64,000 bases of DNA from Neobacillus niacini NBRC 15566 (lineage in GTDB: Bacteria; Bacillota; Bacilli; Bacillales; Cytobacillaceae): NCBI RefSeq assembly GCF_001591505.1, contig NZ_BCVA01000011.1, positions 62,001-126,000 on the forward strand, given 5' to 3'. Positions 9,012 to 17,471 of this stretch are shown here, in pieces (position 1 is the first letter of the stretch; every line of letters begins with the position of its first letter). A model generated the notes under the pieces. It did no database searches. It was not told where the DNA came from and saw nothing but the letters and a program-made list of their open reading frames with translations. The position numbers were made by a program, and so were the translations under genes.

Positions 9012-10069
9012 TGAACCGTTCATGGAGCAATAGAAAAACACCCGTTATCGGTATTTTGACTGCACGGAAGAAAGATGGATTGATTGCTGGGAATGGCACA
9101 CTTTTTATGGAACTTCAAAAAAAGCTTATTTCACTTAATGGAATAAGCTTTATCTTTACACTGGATGGAGTCCACCAAGAAGCTATTGATGGATTCATAT
9201 TTAATCCTGAAAGAAATGGATGGGAAAAGATTACCACTCCTTTTCCCGATCTTGTTTATAATCGAATACCCTTTCGAAGGTCAGAAGAAGAACTAAAAAG
9301 GAGTATGTTCTTTGCTTCCTTAAAAGAAAAAAATATTCCCTTTTTTAATCCTGGATTTATTGATAAATCTGAGCTCTATCACCTCTTTAAAAACCATCCC
9401 TTTCTTCATACCTTCATACCAGCTACCATACCAGCCAATCATAAACAAATGCTTTCTGCCTTTTTATCTCACCATCAATCAATATACTTAAAACCTTCTC
9501 GGTCAGCTAGAGGGAATGGGATTTTTAAATTAGAACTAGATACGGAGAAAAAAATACAAATAAAAGGATTAATAGAATATCATGAATTCATCTCATTCGA
9601 TTATTTTTGGGAAGAATGGGAAAGCAGGCTATTGGAAAATAAATATTTGGCTCAAGAGGAGATAAAGTCCATTCTTTATGAAGGAAAAAGAATCGATTTT
9701 CGTATTCTTGCACATGCCGAAAATAATCATTATAAGGTGACTGGAATCGGAATCAGACAATCCCAAAAACAGGATATCACCACTCATATTCCTTCAGGGG
9801 GAAGACTTTTGCCCTATGAGCTGTTACAGAATGAGGAATATGATCTCTTTTTCGAAACACTTGTCCAACATATCGGTGCTTCACTATCTGAAACGTTTGG
9901 CTTTTTCGGTGAATTTTCCATCGATATGGGAATTAGTCAATCAGGGCAGTACTATATTTACGAAGTAAACTCAAAACCGATGAGCTTTGATGAGACCGAC
10001 ATTGAAGAAAGAAAAATTGAACACCTTTGTCAGCTGTTCCTGGAATTAACCGGCAAAAATAAAGACTGA
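9005..10069 (+). CDS. YheC-like ATP-grasp protein, copy 2 of the short type
   Basis: 354 residues; the fourth and last ATP-grasp paralogue. Features are YLKPSRSARGNGIFKL (an atypical SARGNG loop in place of NGSQGNG), IDFRILAHAE, and YIYEVNSKPM. The start overlaps the previous stop by 7 bases (ATGGTAA), with GAGGAA correctly spaced upstream. It is more divergent than the other three in the glycine-rich loop, so nucleotide use may differ. No terminator is visible before the next small gene. Confidence 0.85.
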   Translation: MVMNRSWSNRKTPVIGILTARKKDGLIAGNGTLFMELQKKLISLNGISFIFTLDGVHQEAIDGFIFNPERNGWEKITTPFPDLVYNRIPFRRSEEELKRSMFFASLKEKNIPFFNPGFIDKSELYHLFKNHPFLHTFIPATIPANHKQMLSAFLSHHQSIYLKPSRSARGNGIFKLELDTEKKIQIKGLIEYHEFISFDYFWEEWESRLLENKYLAQEEIKSILYEGKRIDFRILAHAENNHYKVTGIGIRQSQKQDITTHIPSGGRLLPYELLQNEEYDLFFETLVQHIGASLSETFGFFGEFSIDMGISQSGQYYIYEVNSKPMSFDETDIEERKIEHLCQLFLELTGKNKD

Positions 10070-10144
10070 AAACTTTTACTGGAATGTATTCCTAATTTCC
10101 CGTAATCTAGTAGTAATCACTAGTATGTAAGGGAGATGTAGCCG

Positions 10145-10354
10145 TTGCTGACACACTTTCAATTTAAGCCTTTATTTGAAAATAAGAATATTCCAGGTTG
10201 GAATTTTTCCTTTTACTATAAAAGACAAAGATACTCAGGTATCTATCACCAAACCGGAAAAATTGAATGGACAGTGAATACTCCCGAACAAGATGACATT
10301 GAAACATTAACCAGCCAAATTCATGAATTAATGCTATTTCATGTATACGAATAA
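10145..10354 (+). CDS. yheE: YheE-family small protein
   Basis: A 69-residue protein resembling YheE of B. subtilis, which lies at the same place beside yheD/yheC. It starts with TTG behind AAGGGAGATG. The sequence is aromatic-rich (WNFSFYYKRQRYSGIYH) and likely forms a small beta-sheet domain; there is no signal peptide or membrane segment. Function unknown; the context suggests a sporulation link. Confidence 0.75.
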   Translation: MLTHFQFKPLFENKNIPGWNFSFYYKRQRYSGIYHQTGKIEWTVNTPEQDDIETLTSQIHELMLFHVYE

Positions 10355-10411
10355 TCCCTGGCCTGAATGAAATATCCCCCTTTCCGCAAACTAATAAAAA
10401 CAGGAAAGGGA

Positions 10412-10615
10412 ATGGTCATTGTGGAGGAAAAAAATAACGTTCAGGCAAAAACAGATTTGCAATATGAAGGAAAAGACAAGGTCTATTTAGATATTGACAG
10501 AATGATAAATGAAGGATTATCAGGCGGTTCAGTCCATGCGCGTCACGACACTGCCAATATAGAAGAGGCAAGAAATCTGACAGAAGAAGAGCCTCCATCT
10601 AAAGTAAATGAATAA
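10412..10615 (+). CDS. Small acidic protein of unknown function
   Basis: A 67-residue charged protein I do not recognise. It has a conserved-looking centre (VYLDIDRMINEGLSGGSVHARH) and an acidic tail rich in E and P. The ATG at 10412 is preferred because AGGAAAGG lies just upstream; the open frame extends to 10367 without a ribosome site. The next feature is a strong terminator, so it probably ends the ATP-grasp/yheE transcription unit. Confidence 0.6.
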   Translation: MVIVEEKNNVQAKTDLQYEGKDKVYLDIDRMINEGLSGGSVHARHDTANIEEARNLTEEEPPSKVNE

Positions 10616-10620
10616 GCAGA

Positions 10621-10660
10621 AAAAGGCTGACATGTTAACATCTTAACGAGTCAGCCTTTT
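10621..10660 (+). terminator. Terminator after the yheE region
   Basis: A 10-bp stem (10621-10630 with 10651-10660) begins with AAAA and ends in TTTT, six bases after the small gene's stop. Confidence 0.8.
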
Positions 10661-10723
10661 ATAATTTAAGCAGGATTAATGTTATAATTAGTGCATTATT
10701 CTAAAAAATAGGAGAAGTTAATC

Positions 10724-11626
10724 TTGTTAAAAAATCTCAGGACCTTATATAAAAATTCAATATTATATACTGAACAGCCGCAACATACATCCGATCAATT
10801 TTACATATTCTTTGACGAATCCGAAAAAAACTGGCTTGCCATACCAAAATCAACTTTAACTGAAAAAGAATATAACCTTCTTCAAGTACTATATGAACAA
10901 GTGGAGTTTTCGTACAAGCCCTTAACCACACAATCAAGAAAATGGCATGATTTTCTTCTATTAAATGGGCCCGTGCCCTCACTTAGTACCGACAGTAATT
11001 TTCGATTCATTCAGTTCCATATTAAAGGTCTTGGAGTTGACCCGACAGAAATTGAACCCGCAATCAAAGGTTTTTTTTCAGATGAAGTACAAATCATTTG
11101 GGAAAATGGCCATACTGGGATTGTGATTGAAGAGAGAAGACAATTGTCCCTTACAGAAAGTGAATTAACTTCAATGGCAGATACACTAGAAAGTGATTTT
11201 TATGTAAAGATATCTTTTTATTTCGGAAAAGTTTACCCATTCTCCAGTCATTTACGTACCAACTTTTTACAAGAAAAAGAGTATTTTGATTTCGCTAAAG
11301 AAAATCTTGAACGTACCAATATTCTTACCTTTGAAAAGATTTTTCCGGCTTTTGTGGCATTCAATCTTCCTGAATACATGAAAGAAAAAATTAATATGGA
11401 GCTTTCCTCTGTATTCTCAGAAGATCTTGAGTTATATACAACAATAAAAGTCTTCCTTGAAAATAATCTGAATGCTAGTTTAACGGCAAAAAAGTTATAT
11501 ATCCACCGTAATACACTTCAGTATCGGATTGATAAATTTATTGATAAAACAGGAGTACAATTGAAAGACTTTTATGGAGCTTTTACCGTCTTTTTAGCAT
11601 GCCTGCTTTTTGAACAAAAGAAATAG
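10724..11626 (+). CDS. PucR/CdaR-type transcriptional regulator with C-terminal HTH
   Basis: A 300-residue regulator whose last ~60 residues form the HTH_30 type DNA-binding domain of PucR/CdaR proteins (NLNASLTAKKLYIHRNTLQYRIDKF). The first ~200 residues match no motif I recognise and may be the sensory part. The start is TTG 10724 behind AGGAGAAG. A strong terminator separates it from msmX. Control of carbohydrate import is a guess from that neighbour, not from sequence. Confidence 0.75.
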   Translation: MLKNLRTLYKNSILYTEQPQHTSDQFYIFFDESEKNWLAIPKSTLTEKEYNLLQVLYEQVEFSYKPLTTQSRKWHDFLLLNGPVPSLSTDSNFRFIQFHIKGLGVDPTEIEPAIKGFFSDEVQIIWENGHTGIVIEERRQLSLTESELTSMADTLESDFYVKISFYFGKVYPFSSHLRTNFLQEKEYFDFAKENLERTNILTFEKIFPAFVAFNLPEYMKEKINMELSSVFSEDLELYTTIKVFLENNLNASLTAKKLYIHRNTLQYRIDKFIDKTGVQLKDFYGAFTVFLACLLFEQKK

Positions 11627-11637
11627 AAATTGGGATA

Positions 11638-11689
11638 GGACACAATGCACAAAATTTTCTTTAGGAACTTTGTGCATTGTGTCCATATT
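11638..11689 (+). terminator. Strong terminator between the regulator and msmX
   Basis: A perfect 16-bp stem (11638-11653 with 11669-11684) is followed by a T-rich tract. Confidence 0.9.
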
Positions 11690-11745
11690 TTTTGTAAACC
11701 TTTTCATTTAAACTTAAGTTAATCAAATCAGGGAGGTTTTACACA

Positions 11746-12855
11746 ATGGCTGAATTAAAATTAGATCACATTTATAAAATCTATGACAATAAAGTAACAG
11801 CGGTTACAGACTTTAATCTACATATTCAAGATAAGGAGTTTATCGTATTTGTAGGTCCGTCTGGCTGCGGTAAATCAACAACTTTACGTATGGTTGCCGG
11901 TCTTGAAGAAATTTCAAAAGGTGACTTTTATATTGACGGTAAAAGAGTAAATGATGTAGCTCCTAAAGATCGTGATATCGCAATGGTATTCCAAAACTAT
12001 GCACTATATCCGCATATGACGGTTTATGATAATATGGCTTTTGGTCTAAAACTTCGTAAATTTCCGAAGGATGAAATTGATCGCCGTGTAAATGAAGCAG
12101 CTAAAATCCTAGGATTAGAAGCTTACCTAAAAAGAAAGCCAAAGGCTTTATCCGGTGGTCAACGTCAGCGTGTTGCCTTAGGACGTGCGATTGTCCGTGA
12201 CGCGAAGGTATTCTTAATGGACGAGCCTCTTTCAAACCTTGATGCGAAACTTCGTGTAGCCATGCGTGCTGAAATCGCTAAGCTTCACCGCCGTTTAAAC
12301 ACAACGACTATTTATGTAACCCATGACCAAACAGAAGCAATGACAATGGCTTCTAGACTTGTAGTTATGAAGGATGGAATTATCCAACAAGTGGGAACAC
12401 CAAAAGAAGTATATGAAAAGCCTGAAAACGTATTCGTTGGCGGATTTATCGGGTCTCCTGCAATGAACTTCTTCAACGGAAGACTTGAAGATGGTAAATT
12501 TGTAGCTGGCAAAACTTCTATTGCTGTTCCTGAAGGTAAAATGAAAGTCCTTCGTGAACAAGGTTATGTAGGAAAAGAAATTATCCTTGGTGTTCGTCCA
12601 GAAGATATCCATGATGAGCCTGTATTTATTGAAGCATCTGCTGGTACAAAAATTACCGCAAATGTTGATGTAGCTGAATTAACTGGTGCAGAATTAATGG
12701 TTTACTCTAGTATCGACGGTCAGGACTTCGTTGCCCGCCTAGATTCAAGAGCTGATATTCACCCAGGAGATAAATTAGATCTTGCATTTGATTTAAATAA
12801 AGGTCACTTCTTTGACGCTGAAACTGAGTCCCGCATTCGCGTGGCTAATGAATAA
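11746..12855 (+). CDS. msmX: MsmX/UgpC-type ABC ATPase for sugar importers
   Basis: A 369-residue ATPase of the CUT1 sugar-importer class. In B. subtilis MsmX energises several carbohydrate permeases whose own operons lack an ATPase. Motifs: Walker [10 protein letters not shown] (37-45), Q-loop [11 protein letters not shown], signature [12 protein letters not shown], Walker [13 protein letters not shown], and a switch histidine in YVTHDQTEA. About 130 C-terminal residues form the OB-fold regulatory domain (GVRPEDI). It is a single gene with its own terminator and no permease partners nearby, as expected for a shared ATPase. Ribosome site: GGGAGG before ATG. Confidence 0.93.
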   Translation: MAELKLDHIYKIYDNKVTAVTDFNLHIQDKEFIVFVGPSGCGKSTTLRMVAGLEEISKGDFYIDGKRVNDVAPKDRDIAMVFQNYALYPHMTVYDNMAFGLKLRKFPKDEIDRRVNEAAKILGLEAYLKRKPKALSGGQRQRVALGRAIVRDAKVFLMDEPLSNLDAKLRVAMRAEIAKLHRRLNTTTIYVTHDQTEAMTMASRLVVMKDGIIQQVGTPKEVYEKPENVFVGGFIGSPAMNFFNGRLEDGKFVAGKTSIAVPEGKMKVLREQGYVGKEIILGVRPEDIHDEPVFIEASAGTKITANVDVAELTGAELMVYSSIDGQDFVARLDSRADIHPGDKLDLAFDLNKGHFFDAETESRIRVANE

Positions 12856-12863
12856 AATAGATT

Positions 12864-12892
12864 AAGGTCCTGCATAATGCGGGACCTTTTTT
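12864..12892 (+). terminator. msmX terminator
   Basis: An 11-bp stem (12864-12874 with 12878-12888, one G-T pair) is followed by eight T. Confidence 0.9.
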
Positions 12893-12898
12893 TTATTG

Positions 12899-13141
12899 CT
12901 ATTCTTTAATAAAGATGACATCATCGTTATGACAGGATGGACACGTATACAGGTGGGGGCATTTTTGCCCTGAATTCGTGTCGGAAAATCCGTCCTCCAT
13001 TTTCATTAAATCAATTTCCATGTATGGACTGTAATCATCATAAAAATCAATAAGTCTTCCGCTATCCAACATTTGTTCCCCGCAATGCGTACACAATAAA
13101 TACATTTCACGTAAACCATTACATATTGGGCATATTGACAT
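12899..13141 (-). CDS. Small zinc-ribbon-like protein
   Basis: An 80-residue protein with three cysteine pairs: CPIC at the N-terminus, CTHCG near residue 17, and a C-terminal CPHLYTCPSC cluster. The spacing suggests one or two zinc-ribbon folds. The middle is acidic and aromatic (DFYDDYSPYMEIDLMKMEDG). The start at 13141 gives ideal spacing from GGGTGA; a second ATG two codons upstream (13147) almost touches that site. It is convergent with msmX. I do not recognise a named homologue; a protein- or nucleic-acid-binding adaptor role is possible. Confidence 0.7.
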   Translation of the reverse strand: MSICPICNGLREMYLLCTHCGEQMLDSGRLIDFYDDYSPYMEIDLMKMEDGFSDTNSGQKCPHLYTCPSCHNDDVIFIKE

Positions 13142-13229
13142 TTCCATTCACCCTTTTATTTTTTGTATGAGGTTAGTTTGCGTTACTACGACTCCACTAA
13201 GTAGAGGGAAAAATTACCATAAAAATAAT

Positions 13230-13259
13230 CGAATAAGCAGTCCGATTTTAATCATAATA
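13230..13259 (+). promoter_or_regulatory. Candidate sigma-G promoter of the SASP gene
   Basis: GAATA at 13231-13235 and CATAATA at 13253-13259 are 17 bases apart and fit the forespore sigma-G/sigma-F pattern (GNATR, CATNNTA). No comparable site lies closer to the SASP start, which implies a leader of roughly 255 bases. Assigned by pattern and by the known sigma-G control of ssp genes. Confidence 0.6.
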
Positions 13260-13304
13260 AATATTACAAAGCAAGCAACACCACAAGCCGCAACATTAAA
13301 TCAA

Positions 13305-13490
13305 TGGGTTACCAAGTGAAAAAGAATTCGCTTTTTCACAACTAAAGGGTCTAAAGCCGGTGCAAGTCCGGCTAACCCAGCCACACCAAAAGAAAGTATG
13401 AAATAGCTCCACTATCTTATAACTTACAAGATGGGTTAGGCCATGGTGGCAATGGTTAGCATAACCATAATGGTTCAATTCCATACTGAC
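13305..13490 (+). ncRNA. Structured 5' leader RNA upstream of the SASP gene
   Basis: The leader folds on paper into two domains. Domain 1 is a three-way junction: GGGTTA 13306-13311 pairs with TAACCC 13373-13378 and encloses hairpins 13316-13324/13331-13339 and 13356-13360/13368-13372. Domain 2 is closed by AGTATG 13395-13400 with CATACT 13482-13487 and encloses hairpins 13414-13418/13428-13432, 13440-13443/13447-13450 and 13452-13458/13462-13468. GGGTTAG at 13433-13439 could replace 13306-13311 as partner of CTAACCC, a switch-like conflict. The loop GGTGCAAGTCC resembles the conserved GGTGnnAnTCC of cobalamin riboswitches, but the rest of that aptamer is not evident. Confidence 0.6.
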
Positions 13491-13522
13491 CCCAAAATTA
13501 TTAAGAGGAGTGTTATTCAACT

Positions 13523-13726
13523 ATGGCTAGTAACAACAACTCTAATCAACTTTTAGTACCAGGCGTTCAACAAGCACTTGATCAAATGAAGTACGAAATC
13601 GCTTCAGAATTTGGTGTAAACCTTGGAGCAGACACTACTTCACGTGCTAACGGTTCTGTCGGAGGAGAAATCACTAAGCGTCTTGTAGCAATGGCAGAGC
13701 AACAACTTGGCGGATTCCAACGCTAA
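13523..13726 (+). CDS. sspB: Alpha/beta-type small acid-soluble spore protein
   Basis: A 67-residue SASP, a forespore protein that coats and protects spore DNA from UV and chemical damage and is degraded at germination by the GPR protease. The GPR recognition segment EIASEFGV (25-32, cut after E29) and the DNA-binding region [18 protein letters not shown] are intact. Length and sequence match B. subtilis SspB closely, and the neighbourhood (yhe genes) agrees. GAGGAG lies 12 bases upstream of the ATG, a little far. Expression is probably from the sigma-G-like promoter at 13230-13259, through a long structured leader. Confidence 0.95.
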   Translation: MASNNNSNQLLVPGVQQALDQMKYEIASEFGVNLGADTTSRANGSVGGEITKRLVAMAEQQLGGFQR

Positions 13727-13766
13727 TTTTAAGTAAAACATTGTAAAAAATTAAATAATATGGCTT

Positions 13767-13794
13767 AAGCCCCCTCCACTCTCGGAGGGGGCTT
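13767..13794. terminator. Terminator between the SASP gene and fumC
   Basis: An 11-bp GC-rich stem (13767-13777 with 13784-13794) lies between convergent genes. The T tract is short on both strands, but the stem is very stable. Confidence 0.75.
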
Positions 13795-13802
13795 TCAATG
13801 TC

Positions 13803-15182
13803 TTAGATCATATTTTCAGGTTTAACCCATTCATCGAATTGCTTCGGGGAAACATATCCCGTTTTTACGGCTGCTTCCTTTAACGTACTATTTTCTTTGT
13901 AGGCAAGCTTTGCAATCTCTGCAGCCTTTTCATATCCGATATAGGGATTTAACGCTGTAACAAGCATTAACGATCGCTCCACATGCTGTTTCACTACTTT
14001 TTCATTTATTTCAATTCCAATCGCACATTTTTCATTAAAAGAACGAATGCTGTCTGTTAACAGGGATAGCGATTGAATGAAATTATAAATAATGACCGGC
14101 TTAAAAACATTCAATTCAAAATTACCTTGGCTAGCTGCAAATCCGATCGTCGCGTCATTTCCAAAAACCTGGCAGGCAACCATTGTTAATGCTTCACTTT
14201 GAGTGGGGTTTACCTTACCTGGCATAATGGAACTTCCCGGCTCGTTTGCCGGTATGATTAATTCACCTATTCCACTGCGAGGTCCGCTTGCCAGCCATCT
14301 GACATCATTGGCAATTTTCATTAAATCTGCTGCCAGAGCCTTTAATGCACCATGTGCAAAAACAATTTCATCATGACTCGTTAAGGCGTGAAATTTATTG
14401 GTTGATGTCTTAAACGGGAAACCCGTTAACGCTGAAAGCTGTTCCGCCATTTTTTCTCCAAATTCACGATGGGCATTAATTCCAGTACCAACCGCGGTAC
14501 CGCCAATTGCAAGATTGAGTAAATAGTGACTTGAATCTGCAATCATCTTTTCTTCCTTCTCAAGCATAAACCTCCAGCCGCTTATTTCTTGACCAAAAGT
14601 TAAAGGGGTCGCATCCTGCAAATGGGTTCTGCCAATCTTTATGACATGCATAAATGCCTTTTCCTTTTTTAATAAAGTGGCTTTTAGCTCCCCAATAGCA
14701 GGCAGTAAATTCTCCGTAACTTTTAAGTAGGCAGCGATATGCATGGCAGTTGGGAAAGTATCATTCGAACTCTGCGACATATTTACGTCATCATTTGGAT
14801 GAACTCTCTCCCTACTTCCTTGACCTATAAACCATTCGTTTGCCCGGTTAGCAATCACCTCGTTTACATTCATATTCGTTTGGGTCCCGCTCCCCGTCTG
14901 CCAGACCGCAAGAGGAAAATGTCCGTTATATTTTCCTGAAAGGATCTCGTCGCAAACCGAAACAATGGCTGTCATTTTACTTTCAGCCAATTTCCCTAAT
15001 TGGTGATTAACAATTGCTGCAGCTTTTTTAATTAATGCTAACGCATGGACAACTTCAATCGGCATCTTTTCGTTGCCAATATTGAAGTTGTTAAGGCTCC
15101 TTTGTGTTTGTGCACCCCAAAATTTATCAGCCGGTACCTTAACCTCACCAAGTGTATCTTTTTCGATTCTACTATTTTCCAT
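13803..15182 (-). CDS. fumC: Fumarate hydratase, class II
   Basis: A 459-residue cytosolic, iron-independent fumarase that interconverts fumarate and malate in the TCA cycle. The superfamily signature [13 protein letters not shown], with the mobile catalytic serine loop, is intact near residue 317. Also visible are [14 protein letters not shown] (substrate contacts) and [16 protein letters not shown] (catalytic His region). The length is normal for FumC/CitG. GAGGTGA lies 8-9 bases before the ATG. It appears monocistronic. Confidence 0.96.
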   Translation of the reverse strand: MENSRIEKDTLGEVKVPADKFWGAQTQRSLNNFNIGNEKMPIEVVHALALIKKAAAIVNHQLGKLAESKMTAIVSVCDEILSGKYNGHFPLAVWQTGSGTQTNMNVNEVIANRANEWFIGQGSRERVHPNDDVNMSQSSNDTFPTAMHIAAYLKVTENLLPAIGELKATLLKKEKAFMHVIKIGRTHLQDATPLTFGQEISGWRFMLEKEEKMIADSSHYLLNLAIGGTAVGTGINAHREFGEKMAEQLSALTGFPFKTSTNKFHALTSHDEIVFAHGALKALAADLMKIANDVRWLASGPRSGIGELIIPANEPGSSIMPGKVNPTQSEALTMVACQVFGNDATIGFAASQGNFELNVFKPVIIYNFIQSLSLLTDSIRSFNEKCAIGIEINEKVVKQHVERSLMLVTALNPYIGYEKAAEIAKLAYKENSTLKEAAVKTGYVSPKQFDEWVKPENMI

Positions 15183-15221
15183 GTATGATTCACCTCACTA
15201 TCATATGTATTCCCAATAAAT

Positions 15222-15250
15222 AAAAAAAAACTACAGACATTTGTCTGCAG
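15222..15250 (-). terminator. Terminator of the 27-residue membrane peptide gene
   Basis: An inverted repeat (15231-15238 with 15243-15250, one wobble pair) is followed on the minus strand by nine T (15222-15230), right after the stop codon. Confidence 0.8.
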
Positions 15251-15251
15251 T

Positions 15252-15335
15252 TTAATGTTTTACGATCATATAACCAATATAATATGAAAGAATTAAGAAA
15301 CTACCAATTACATTAACAATTGAAAAGTCTGTCAT
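15252..15335 (-). CDS. 27-residue single-pass membrane peptide
   Basis: MTDFSIVNVIGSF begins a 27-residue product with one hydrophobic helix (about residues 5-23) and a short basic tail (VKH). AAAGGGGTGGG lies 5-8 bases upstream and a T9 terminator follows the stop, so it looks like a complete free-standing gene despite its size. It lies between yheH and fumC on the same strand. I do not know a named family. Confidence 0.6.
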   Translation of the reverse strand: MTDFSIVNVIGSFLILSYYIGYMIVKH

Positions 15336-15405
15336 TATATCCCACCCCTTTAATGATGTTAGACCTTAAACATATTTAAATTATCATAATAAAGGGTATT
15401 TACCT

Positions 15406-15429
15406 GTGATAAAAATAACAGTTTATCAC
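15406..15429. repeat. 8-8-8 inverted repeat downstream of yheH
   Basis: GTGATAAA and TTTATCAC are separated by 8 bases, 27 bases after the yheH stop and about 70 bases upstream of the 27-residue gene. It could be an operator for the small gene or a weak terminator for yheH; there is no T tract long enough to decide. Confidence 0.4.
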
Positions 15430-15455
15430 TAAAATATTGAATATTTTATGAACAA

Positions 15456-17471
15456 TCATCCTGCGAGTCCGGCACTGCCTTTTTGGAGTTGATACATTTG
15501 ATAGTATTTGCCTCCTAGAACCATCAATTCTTCATGTGAACCACGTTCAACTATCTTTCCACGGTCCAACACAAGTATTTGATCAGCATTTCGAATGGTT
15601 GATAACCTGTGTGCAATAATAAACGTCGTTCTTCCTTTTTTTAAGACATCCATGGCTTCTTGGATAACGGCTTCGGTTTCAGTATCTATACTTGACGTGG
15701 CTTCATCTAAGATTAAAATAGCTGGATTAAAAGCTAGGGCCCTGGCAAAGGAAACTAACTGTCGCTGACCACTGGATAAAGTACTTCCTTTTTCGATTAC
15801 TGGTTCATCATAACCATTTTCTAAGTTTTTAAAGACCTTATCTGCTCCAACATCCTTTAACGCCTTTTCTACCATTTCTCTCGTTATCAATGGATCACTT
15901 AAACTCACATTGGAGGCAATCGTACCCGTAAATAGATATGGATCCTGTAGGACGATACCCATATGATTACGAATCGTTTGACGTGGAATGCTGACAATAT
16001 CCTTTCCATCAATCAAAATTTTACCCTTTTGACAATCATAGAAACGGAAGAGCAAATTCATGATTGAGCTTTTTCCAGATCCAGTGTGTCCTACGAGGGC
16101 TACAGTCTGCCCTTGTTTAGCCTCAAAGTCAATATCTTTCAACACAAACTCGCCATCTTTATATCCAAATGACACATGTTCAAATGTAACATTACCATCA
16201 AATCGTTCCATTCTATCAGAACTTACATTCTCACCTGGTTCATCCATAAGTTTAAACACTCTTTCACCAGCCACTAATGCGGCTTCCAAGTTGGCTAATT
16301 GATTGACAATCCCCTGTACTGGCTGAAAAAGACGATTAATATAATCCACAAATGCATATAGCACACCTAGCGAAATAACGGTAGCCGGATTTAATGATAA
16401 CCCGCCAAAATACCATATGAATGCAACAAACACGATATTTCTAAGAACTCCCACTAAATTATGAGAAGTTAAAGCATTCAAGCTTAATAATTTATTTTGA
16501 TAAGTAAAATGTTCCGTATTAAGTTTTTCAAATTCCGTTTCTGTTTCCTTTTCTCTCCTAAATGCTTGAATAATACTCATACCGCCAATAGATTCATTAA
16601 TGGTCGCATTGATATCACTTATCCGAGAACGAATAACATGATTGTAACTTGAGGCAAACTTCCGATAAACTAACATCCATCCGTAAAGGATTGGCAATAG
16701 CATTAAACAAATGGCTGCCAGCTTCACATCCAAGATAAAAAGGGCAGCATATATACCCGTAATATAAATCGCACTGGTAAAAAATTGGGCAAGAACGGTT
16801 ACATATAGTTCACGGATTGCTTCAGTGTCATTGGTAATCCTGGCAACCACTTTTCCGGCTGGAAGATTATCAAAGTATTGGATTGGAAGCCGTTGTATCT
16901 GACCAAAGACATCCTCCCGCATTTTTTGGATGATTCGATTTGCTGACTTCTGAAGTAAAAAGCGCTGACCATATTGGAAAATCGCTGAAATGACTAATAG
17001 GCAAAAATAAATGACCAACAGCGTAATAATACCCGGTATCTCCAACTCATAAAACGCCATCAGTTCTTTCGTTGTAAGGACTTGTGCGTTATATTCCGCT
17101 TTTTCCGTTCCCTTTTGAACCGTTAAAACACCTTCTCTAAAGGTTCTTTTCCCATCAAATTCAAGATTTCCTTCTACAATGACAAACCTTGGCCCAACCT
17201 GCAAAATTCTTACTTCTTTCCCCTTTTCTTCACTGTTTGAGAAGTTCTTTTCCTTTTTATAAAATTGTCCATTATATGCTGCAGTGTTTTCCCCACTAGA
17301 TGTTTCATACCAAACAGATTCAATACCTAAAATATGCTGGTCAATAATATTTTTCGCAATGAATGGACCTGCTAAATCAGTAACAACGGAAATGGACAGC
17401 ATAAATAGTGCTGCAAAAATGATTTTTTTATAGTTTAATGCATATTGCATTAATCGCCGGCCTGTATTCAT
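15456..17471 (-). CDS. yheH: ABC exporter subunit YheH (BmrD type)
   Basis: A 671-residue half-transporter: a type IV exporter membrane domain, then a nucleotide-binding domain (Walker A GHTGSGKSS, signature LSSGQRQ, Walker B ILILDEATSSID with the catalytic glutamate intact). About 95 residues between the first and second membrane helices form an extracytoplasmic insert, as in BmrD of B. subtilis. It begins in the ATGA overlap with the yheI stop, with GAGGTGA upstream, so the two are co-translated. With YheI it should form a heterodimeric multidrug exporter. Confidence 0.92.
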   Translation of the reverse strand: MNTGRRLMQYALNYKKIIFAALFMLSISVVTDLAGPFIAKNIIDQHILGIESVWYETSSGENTAAYNGQFYKKEKNFSNSEEKGKEVRILQVGPRFVIVEGNLEFDGKRTFREGVLTVQKGTEKAEYNAQVLTTKELMAFYELEIPGIITLLVIYFCLLVISAIFQYGQRFLLQKSANRIIQKMREDVFGQIQRLPIQYFDNLPAGKVVARITNDTEAIRELYVTVLAQFFTSAIYITGIYAALFILDVKLAAICLMLLPILYGWMLVYRKFASSYNHVIRSRISDINATINESIGGMSIIQAFRREKETETEFEKLNTEHFTYQNKLLSLNALTSHNLVGVLRNIVFVAFIWYFGGLSLNPATVISLGVLYAFVDYINRLFQPVQGIVNQLANLEAALVAGERVFKLMDEPGENVSSDRMERFDGNVTFEHVSFGYKDGEFVLKDIDFEAKQGQTVALVGHTGSGKSSIMNLLFRFYDCQKGKILIDGKDIVSIPRQTIRNHMGIVLQDPYLFTGTIASNVSLSDPLITREMVEKALKDVGADKVFKNLENGYDEPVIEKGSTLSSGQRQLVSFARALAFNPAILILDEATSSIDTETEAVIQEAMDVLKKGRTTFIIAHRLSTIRNADQILVLDRGKIVERGSHEELMVLGGKYYQMYQLQKGSAGLAG

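Noticed and set aside
13305..13490. Remnant of an IS605/IscB-type guide RNA
   Set aside because: No transposase, nuclease or end hairpins are nearby, and the position between a sigma-G-like promoter and the SASP ribosome site explains it better as a leader.
13296..13520. 74-residue ORF on the minus strand opposite the SASP leader
   Set aside because: It is antisense to the structured leader, has no convincing ribosome site, and reads as a shadow of the paired helices.
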